Shown in pieces: positions 40,155-44,022 of a DNA stretch of 44,022 nt (positions are counted from its first letter, which is position 1; each line of letters starts with the position of its first letter). This DNA is from Chromatiales bacterium (GTDB taxonomy: Bacteria > Pseudomonadota > Gammaproteobacteria > Thiohalomonadales > Thiohalomonadaceae), in contig QKFD01000082.1 of NCBI GenBank assembly GCA_003251535.1, positions 1 to 44,022 on the forward strand, given 5' to 3'. The position numbers were made by a program, and so were the translations under genes. The notes under the pieces are model-generated. The model did no database searches, had not been told where the DNA came from, and worked only from the letters and a program-made list of their open reading frames with translations.

Positions 40155-41035
40155 GAGTGCAGCTCCGCCAGCAACCGCTCCATCATCCGCAGCGCCTGGC
40201 TGCCATAGCCACCCCCAAACAGATTGAGGTGGTTGAGGATGTGGTAGAGGTTATATAGCTCCTTGCGGATCGGGTAACCGGGATCGAGGGGCCACGCCTC
40301 CTGATAGGCGGCGTAGAAGCGGGGACCGAAGCCGCCGAACAGCTCGGTCATCGCCAGATCGGCCTCCCGGTCGCCGTAGTAGACCGCCGGATCAAAGATC
40401 ACCGGCTCCCCCCCGGCGCTGATCGCATAGTTGCCAGACCAGAGATCGCCGTGCAGCAGCGAGGGTTGGGGCCGGTGGTCGCTCAATAGCGCCGGTAGGG
40501 CCGCCCGCAGCGCTTCGCCCCGCTGTTGCAGCGCCCCGCGGTGGCCGTGGCGGGCCGCCAGATCGAGCTGGAAACCGAGCCGATGCTCACCCCAGAAGGT
40601 GGCCCAATCGGTCTCCTCCCCATTGGGTTGCGGGGTGGCGCCAATGGTGTTGTCGCGGTGCCAACCGAAGTGTGGGCGGGTGGTGCGGTGGAGTGCCGCT
40701 AAACCGCGCCCTAGCGCCTCCAGGCCCCCATGGCCGGAGAGGTCGAGCAGCTCCAACACCAAGAACGCCTGACCGGCCACTTCACCGTGGCCGATGGGGG
40801 TCGGCACCCGCAGCGTGGCGCTGGCGGCCAGCTCAGCCAACCCCTCGGCCTCCGCGGCAAACATCGCGCCGAGGCGCGCCTCGTTGAGTTTGACGAAGTA
40901 GGCGCGGCCGTCTCGGCCTGGGAGGCGGTAGGCGGCGTTGATGCAGCCGCCCCCCAGGCTCTGTGGTGGTAAGGGATCAAACGGGGTGCCGGTGGCGCTG
41001 CTGATGGTGGCGGCGATCTGGGTCCAGAGGGGCAT
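40151..41035 (-). CDS. Fructosamine kinase-family protein
   Basis: Cytoplasmic kinase of 294 residues in the fructosamine/ketosamine-3-kinase family (APH-like fold), proposed to phosphorylate ketoamines on glycated proteins. Motifs: SLGGGCINAAYRL (nucleotide-binding loop), YFVKLNEA (lysine), LLHGDLWSGNYA (catalytic loop) and VIFDPAVYYGDREADLAM (metal-binding aspartate). E. coli YniA is the nearest familiar relative. It precedes the LpxL-like gene with ATGA overlap. A gene upstream (41174) is divergent. Confidence 0.92.
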   Translation of the reverse strand: MPLWTQIAATISSATGTPFDPLPPQSLGGGCINAAYRLPGRDGRAYFVKLNEARLGAMFAAEAEGLAELAASATLRVPTPIGHGEVAGQAFLVLELLDLSGHGGLEALGRGLAALHRTTRPHFGWHRDNTIGATPQPNGEETDWATFWGEHRLGFQLDLAARHGHRGALQQRGEALRAALPALLSDHRPQPSLLHGDLWSGNYAISAGGEPVIFDPAVYYGDREADLAMTELFGGFGPRFYAAYQEAWPLDPGYPIRKELYNLYHILNHLNLFGGGYGSQALRMMERLLAELHS

Positions 41036-41105
41036 GGCAGCTCATGTTGGCAGGCGAGAGGGCGATTCTACCTCTCTACCCCCCTAACGGGGGCTGTGAG
41101 TCGGT

Positions 41106-41145
41106 TGTGAGGCAGGTCACATTTTGGGGTCCGGTTCGGTATCAT
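41106..41145 (+). promoter_or_regulatory. CRP-type operator and class II promoter
   Basis: TGTGA-GGCAGG-TCACA at 41106-41121 matches the CRP half-sites perfectly. A TATCAT -10 box follows at 41140-41145, giving a start near 41152-41155. The operator centre (41113.5) then lies about -39 to -42, as in class II CRP-activated promoters, where it replaces the -35 box. It would drive the pyridoxamine oxidase-like and HDOD genes. Confidence 0.7.
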
Positions 41146-41173
41146 GACCCTTTAAGCCTGCCTGTTCACACCG

Positions 41174-41725
41174 ATGGCCAAACTGCTCTCCCACATCGAT
41201 CCGGCGCTGGCCGAGTGGCTCATCGCTCAGCCGCTCTTTTTTGTTGCCAGCGCCCCGCTGGCGGCCGATGGTCATGTCAATCTCTCCCCCCGTGGACTCG
41301 ATAGCTTTCGGGTCTTGGGGGGGCATGAGGTGGTCTGGCTAGATCGCTTCGGCTCCGGTAACGAGACCGCTGCCCACCTGCTGGAGAACGGTCGTATCAC
41401 CTTGATGTTCTGCGCCTTTGAGGGGGAGCCGCGCATCATCCGCCTCTATGGGCGCGGCACGGTGCTGCTGCCGCAGAGTGCCGAATTTGCCCTCCTGCGC
41501 CCCCTCTTCCCCGCTCAGCCCGAGCCCGTGCGGCAGATCGTGCGGGTGGCGGTGGAGCGGATCCAAAGCTCCTGCGGCTTCGGGGTGCCGCAGATGACGC
41601 TGGATGCCCAGCGCGATGAGCTATTGGCATGGCATCGGCGCAAGGGTGACGAGGGGTTGGAGCGCTACCACCGGGAGAAGAACAGCCACAGCATCGATGG
41701 CCTGCCGGCCCCGCTACCCAAGTGA
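41174..41725 (+). CDS. Pyridoxamine 5'-phosphate oxidase-related protein
   Basis: Cytoplasmic FMN-binding split-barrel protein of 183 residues. The family signature is in GHVNLSPRGLDSFRVL, VVWLDRFGSGNETAAHLLENGRI and LMFCAFEGEPRIIRLYGRG, followed by SSCGFGVPQM and REKNSHSIDGLP. These belong to the pyridoxamine oxidase-related group (often DUF-type, flavin or heme-binding redox proteins), not the biosynthetic PdxH. The likely cofactor is FMN or F420; the reaction is unknown. No strong ribosome site is visible, and a CRP-type promoter lies just upstream. It overlaps the HDOD gene by GTGA. Confidence 0.88.
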   Translation: MAKLLSHIDPALAEWLIAQPLFFVASAPLAADGHVNLSPRGLDSFRVLGGHEVVWLDRFGSGNETAAHLLENGRITLMFCAFEGEPRIIRLYGRGTVLLPQSAEFALLRPLFPAQPEPVRQIVRVAVERIQSSCGFGVPQMTLDAQRDELLAWHRRKGDEGLERYHREKNSHSIDGLPAPLPK

Positions 41726-43206
41726 ACGCGCCGCGTAGAAGCGGCGCCGCCGCCCTGACCGAATGGACTCGGCGCATTGCCGAAGATGAGATGCCCATCT
41801 TCAGCCGCACCGTCCAGCGCATCGTCAGCCTGGCGGAGCAGGATGATATCTCCAGCGCCCAGCTGGCCCAGGTCATCTTGGAGGATGCCTCCATGACCGC
41901 CCGGGTGCTGAAGCTGGCCAACACCATCATCTATAACCCCCGCACCCAGCGCATCAGTACCGTCTCCCGGGCGGTGGTGGTGCTCGGTTTCAATGTGGTG
42001 CGCAACCTCTGCCTCTCCATTGCCCTGGTGGATGCCCTGGTGCAGGGGATGCCGCAGGAGCGACTGATCCAGGAGTTGGCCCGGGCGCTCCACGCCGCGG
42101 TCCAGGCGCGTCACATCGCCGTGGTGCGGCGGGATGACTCGCCGGAGGAGGTGTTCATCGCCACGCTGCTCTACCACTTGGGCGAGCTGGCGTTTTGGTG
42201 TTTCGGCGGTCAGCGTGCCGAGGAGCTGGATAGTGCCCTGCGGCAGGAGGGGGTCGCGCCGGAGCAGGCGCAGGAGCAGGTGCTCGGTTTCCGTTTGCAA
42301 CAGCTCACCGAGTCGTTGGCGCGGGAGTGGAATCTCAACGAGCTGCTGAACGCGGTGGTCAAAAACCCCGGCCGGTTGGGGGATCGGGGGCGCAACATCA
42401 CCCTCGCCTACCAGCTGGCCACCGCTGCCGAACGCGGTTGGCGGGATGAGGGGGTGCAGGAGGTGATCCGGCTCATTGCCCAGCTCATCAAAGAGAGCGA
42501 GATCGACACCCGCGCACTGCTCCACAACAACGCCCATGAGGCGCAGCGGATGGCCGGTTTCTATGGCGCAGCCATCGCCGCTGAGGTGATCCCGGTACCC
42601 GGCAGCTTGCTAGGGGAGGAGGAGGGTGCAGGGGGCGAGGGGGAGCCGGGGGTGGACCCCGAGACCTGCCCCAAGCCGGACAGTATGCTGCAACTGCGTA
42701 TCCTGCGTGAGCTGGCCCAGGTCTTGGAAGGTAAGCCAAACCTCAACCTGGTGATGGAGCTGGTGATGGAGGGGATCTACCGCGGGGTGGGGATGGATCG
42801 CACCCTCTTTGCCCTGGTTACCCCCGATCGGCGTGGGCTACGGGCCAAGTTTATGCTGGGGCAGGGCCAAGAGGCGCTCCTCTCCCGCTTCCACTTTGCC
42901 CGCCATCCAGAACACACCAATGTGCTATTTCAGGCCCTCGATCGGCAGGAACCGCTCTGGGTCGATACCGGTCGCCACCCTGAACTGCGCCCCTTGGTGA
43001 CCCCGGGGCTGGTGGAGGTCCTGGGGCGCAAGCCATTCCTCTTGGGGCCTATCATGGTCAACAACCTCTCCATCGGCCTGTTTGTTGCTGATCGCACCCT
43101 CTCCGGTCGCGCCATCGACGACGAGGCCTTTGAGGCGTTCCGCTACTTTGTCCTCCAGGCCAATATGGGGCTTGGCTATGCCGCCTCGCGCCGCAAGCAG
43201 AAGTGA
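41722..43206 (+). CDS. HDOD-domain signalling protein with C-terminal GAF-like domain
   Basis: Cytoplasmic protein of 494 residues. The HDOD domain covers about 20-220 (MPIFSRTVQRIVSLAEQDD, SSAQLAQVILEDASMTARVLKLANT, VSRAVVVLGFNVVRNLCLSIALVDAL); the HD metal residues are absent, as in all HDOD proteins. After a Gly/Glu linker (about 290-310) comes a helical segment and a GAF-like domain (about 335-490: VMEGIYRGVGMDRTLFALVT, FLLGPIMVNNLSIGLFVADR). HDOD proteins link nucleotide signals, chemotaxis and gene expression. Start GTG 41722 overlaps the preceding stop by four bases. Expression is presumably under the CRP-type promoter upstream. Confidence 0.88.
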   Translation: MNAPRRSGAAALTEWTRRIAEDEMPIFSRTVQRIVSLAEQDDISSAQLAQVILEDASMTARVLKLANTIIYNPRTQRISTVSRAVVVLGFNVVRNLCLSIALVDALVQGMPQERLIQELARALHAAVQARHIAVVRRDDSPEEVFIATLLYHLGELAFWCFGGQRAEELDSALRQEGVAPEQAQEQVLGFRLQQLTESLAREWNLNELLNAVVKNPGRLGDRGRNITLAYQLATAAERGWRDEGVQEVIRLIAQLIKESEIDTRALLHNNAHEAQRMAGFYGAAIAAEVIPVPGSLLGEEEGAGGEGEPGVDPETCPKPDSMLQLRILRELAQVLEGKPNLNLVMELVMEGIYRGVGMDRTLFALVTPDRRGLRAKFMLGQGQEALLSRFHFARHPEHTNVLFQALDRQEPLWVDTGRHPELRPLVTPGLVEVLGRKPFLLGPIMVNNLSIGLFVADRTLSGRAIDDEAFEAFRYFVLQANMGLGYAASRRKQK

Positions 43207-43446
43207 GTCGTCATGGGGTTATGCACATAACGCTGGCATCTTGACCGGGTGGGTGGTTGCCTGCTTAAGGTCATCTTAATGAGTATGTAACTCATTGATA
43301 CTCATCCCTCTTCAGCGCTTAGACAACGGCTCATCAAGGGGGGCTAGAGGCCTGATTTTGCCCCTGTTTTGCCCTTCTCCCAAAAGGACTCACAGAGTTA
43401 TCCACAACCTCGCCAGCCGCTGGTTGGTCGGCAACAGGGGCCAGTG
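43207..43446. other. Intergenic patch with two DnaA-box matches and a dyad
   Basis: Contains TTATGCACA at 43219-43227 (inside the dyad GTTATG-CA-CATAAC) and TTATCCACA at 43398-43406, both fitting the DnaA box TTATNCACA. An inverted repeat ATGAGTAT / ATACTCAT spans 43279-43305 in an AT-rich stretch. A few such matches are expected by chance in 44 kb, and no replication genes adjoin, so an origin is not claimed. Confidence 0.3.
43338..43370 (+). terminator. Weak candidate terminator after the HDOD gene
   Basis: GGGGC pairs with GCCCC across a 15-base loop and is followed by TGTTTT. The stem is short, so confidence is low; the position, about 130 bp after the HDOD stop, is reasonable. Confidence 0.3.
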
Positions 43447-43578
43447 ATGATCATAAGCGGCGAGTGTGCGGCCGATATCGAGGCCATTGCCCGGGTGGGC
43501 CAGGCGGCCTTCGCGGATCACCCCTTTAGCCGACAAATGGAGTCGTTCATCGTTCTTGGATTTACGGCTACTGATTGA
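43447..43578 (+). pseudogene. Truncated GNAT N-acetyltransferase (N-terminal fragment)
   Basis: The 43-residue frame MIISGECAADIEAIARVG, then AFADHPFSRQMESFIV, resembles the first quarter of YhbS-type GNAT acetyltransferases (IRPE...DIEAIAxLTEAAFAxHPxSxQTExxIV). It then diverges and stops. Typical family members are about 160-175 residues and contain the acetyl-CoA loop QxxGxG, which is absent here in all frames I could follow. So this is probably a decayed remnant. It lies in a gene-poor patch next to a nuclease gene of the mobile Rpn type. Confidence 0.5.
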
Positions 43579-43649
43579 GCCTGGGGCGCCATGGGGCGAA
43601 AAGAGGTACGCAGTCAGCAAGGTTGAATGGCAACGGCGAGGGTGCGGTG

Positions 43650-44022
43650 TTAGAGAGACGACATAGGCCTAAACACGTTTACCAAGTCAGGGGCCTCTAG
43701 AGTCGCCTCCGCCCACATCTCCAGCTCCGTGGTTGAGGCGCTAGCGAGCCGTTCATCAACCCACGCTGGTAGCGCTGGCCCAAAGCGCCGTTGTAGTAGA
43801 CGGCGCAATAGCTGGCGCTCACCCTCTGCTCTCCCTTGCTCCCTCCCCTGTTCGAGCCCTTGCTCTAACCCCTGCTCAATGCCTTGTTCTATTCCTTGCT
43901 CGATTCCCTGTTGGATCCCTTGGCGCAGCCCCTCCTGCTTCCACTCGGCAGTCCAGCGCTTGACCCGTTCAGCCAGCATGGTGTGCATCTCCTGTAGCTC
44001 ATAGGTTTGGCTCAGCTCCAGC
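43650..44022 (-). CDS. Rpn-family nuclease/putative transposase, C-terminal part with DUF4351 (5' end outside window)
   Basis: The minus-strand frame is open to the window edge, so the N-terminal PD-(D/E)xK nuclease domain is missing. Visible: YELQEMHTMLAERVKRWTAEW, a helical segment of IEQG/LEQG tetrapeptide repeats (WKQEGLRQGIQQGIEQG and on), and a DUF4351-like end (LLRRLLQRRFGPALPAWVDERLASASTTELEMWAE). This architecture is typical of Rpn (recombination-promoting nuclease, formerly YhgA-like transposase) proteins, which are common in many copies and vary by repeat number. An ATG at 43988 is internal to the family and not the true start. Stop TAA at 43650. Confidence 0.85.
   Translation of the reverse strand, partial: LELSQTYELQEMHTMLAERVKRWTAEWKQEGLRQGIQQGIEQGIEQGIEQGLEQGLEQGREQGRAEGERQLLRRLLQRRFGPALPAWVDERLASASTTELEMWAEATLEAPDLVNVFRPMSSL

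Noticed and set aside
43207-43446. Chromosomal replication origin
   Set aside because: Only two DnaA-box matches and no dnaA, dnaN, gidA, rpmH or par genes nearby.
1-44022. tRNA, rRNA, CRISPR, prophage or complete insertion sequence
   Set aside because: Scanned by eye on both strands; no cloverleaf, repeat-spacer array, phage structural gene or transposase with terminal repeats found. Short or divergent RNAs could be missed without a covariance search.

Overview
The window is a GC-rich, gene-dense bacterial chromosome segment, almost certainly from a gammaproteobacterium. The gene families point that way: the yrfG / nudE / cysQ block, uup, sixA, an LpxL-type lipid A acyltransferase, a DnaJ-related (PF12339-like) protein, DUF2288, and metA with a companion P-loop ATPase. 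The DUF4351/Rpn nuclease end and the dense PAS/GGDEF/EAL, chemoreceptor and hemerythrin content resemble environmental sulfur-cycle gammaproteobacteria (Chromatiales-like). That finer placement is inference. I see no rRNA, tRNA, CRISPR array or intact insertion sequence.

Layout. 1-3.1 kb: a truncated RCC1-repeat exported protein, divergent from a CHASE2 adenylate cyclase. 3.1-4.6 kb: a CBS-domain / HDAC-family operon on the minus strand. 4.8-7.1 kb: P-loop ATPase, metA and DUF2288. 7.2-9.9 kb: a membrane protein, a radical SAM/SPASM enzyme with a large extra C-terminal region, and a small protein ending in 11 asparagines. This last set is the best candidate here for an undescribed peptide- or protein-modifying system. 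9.9-15.3 kb: a minus-strand operon of TonB-dependent receptor, periplasmic PF04392-type binding protein and hybrid histidine kinase. 15.5-18.5 kb: YkgJ-type cysteine cluster protein, yrfG, nudE-cysQ and a cupin. 18.5-18.8 kb: an inverted pair of REP-like palindromes. 18.8-22.1 kb: TPR protein, small membrane protein, NIT-type chemoreceptor and bacteriohemerythrin. 22.4-23.7 kb: two unrecognised genes. 23.7-26.2 kb: sixA and uup. 26.2-35.3 kb: two multidomain GGDEF-EAL proteins (the second with an intact C-terminal CZB zinc-binding domain), a DnaJ-related protein, a small membrane peptide gene, a bitopic Ala/Pro repeat protein and an exported lipase-like hydrolase. 35.5-39.2 kb: a VWA protein / histidine kinase / response regulator operon. 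39.2-41.0 kb: a fructosamine kinase-like gene and an lpxL-like gene. 41.1-43.2 kb: a pyridoxamine oxidase-like protein and an HDOD protein behind a near-ideal CRP-type site. 43.2-44.0 kb: a decayed patch with a GNAT fragment, two DnaA-box matches and the C-terminal end of an Rpn-family nuclease.

The dominant theme is signalling: cAMP synthesis plus a CRP-like operator, c-di-GMP turnover, two histidine kinase systems, a chemoreceptor, an HDOD protein and SixA. Housekeeping blocks (methionine synthesis, nucleotide clean-up, lipid A acylation) are interspersed.
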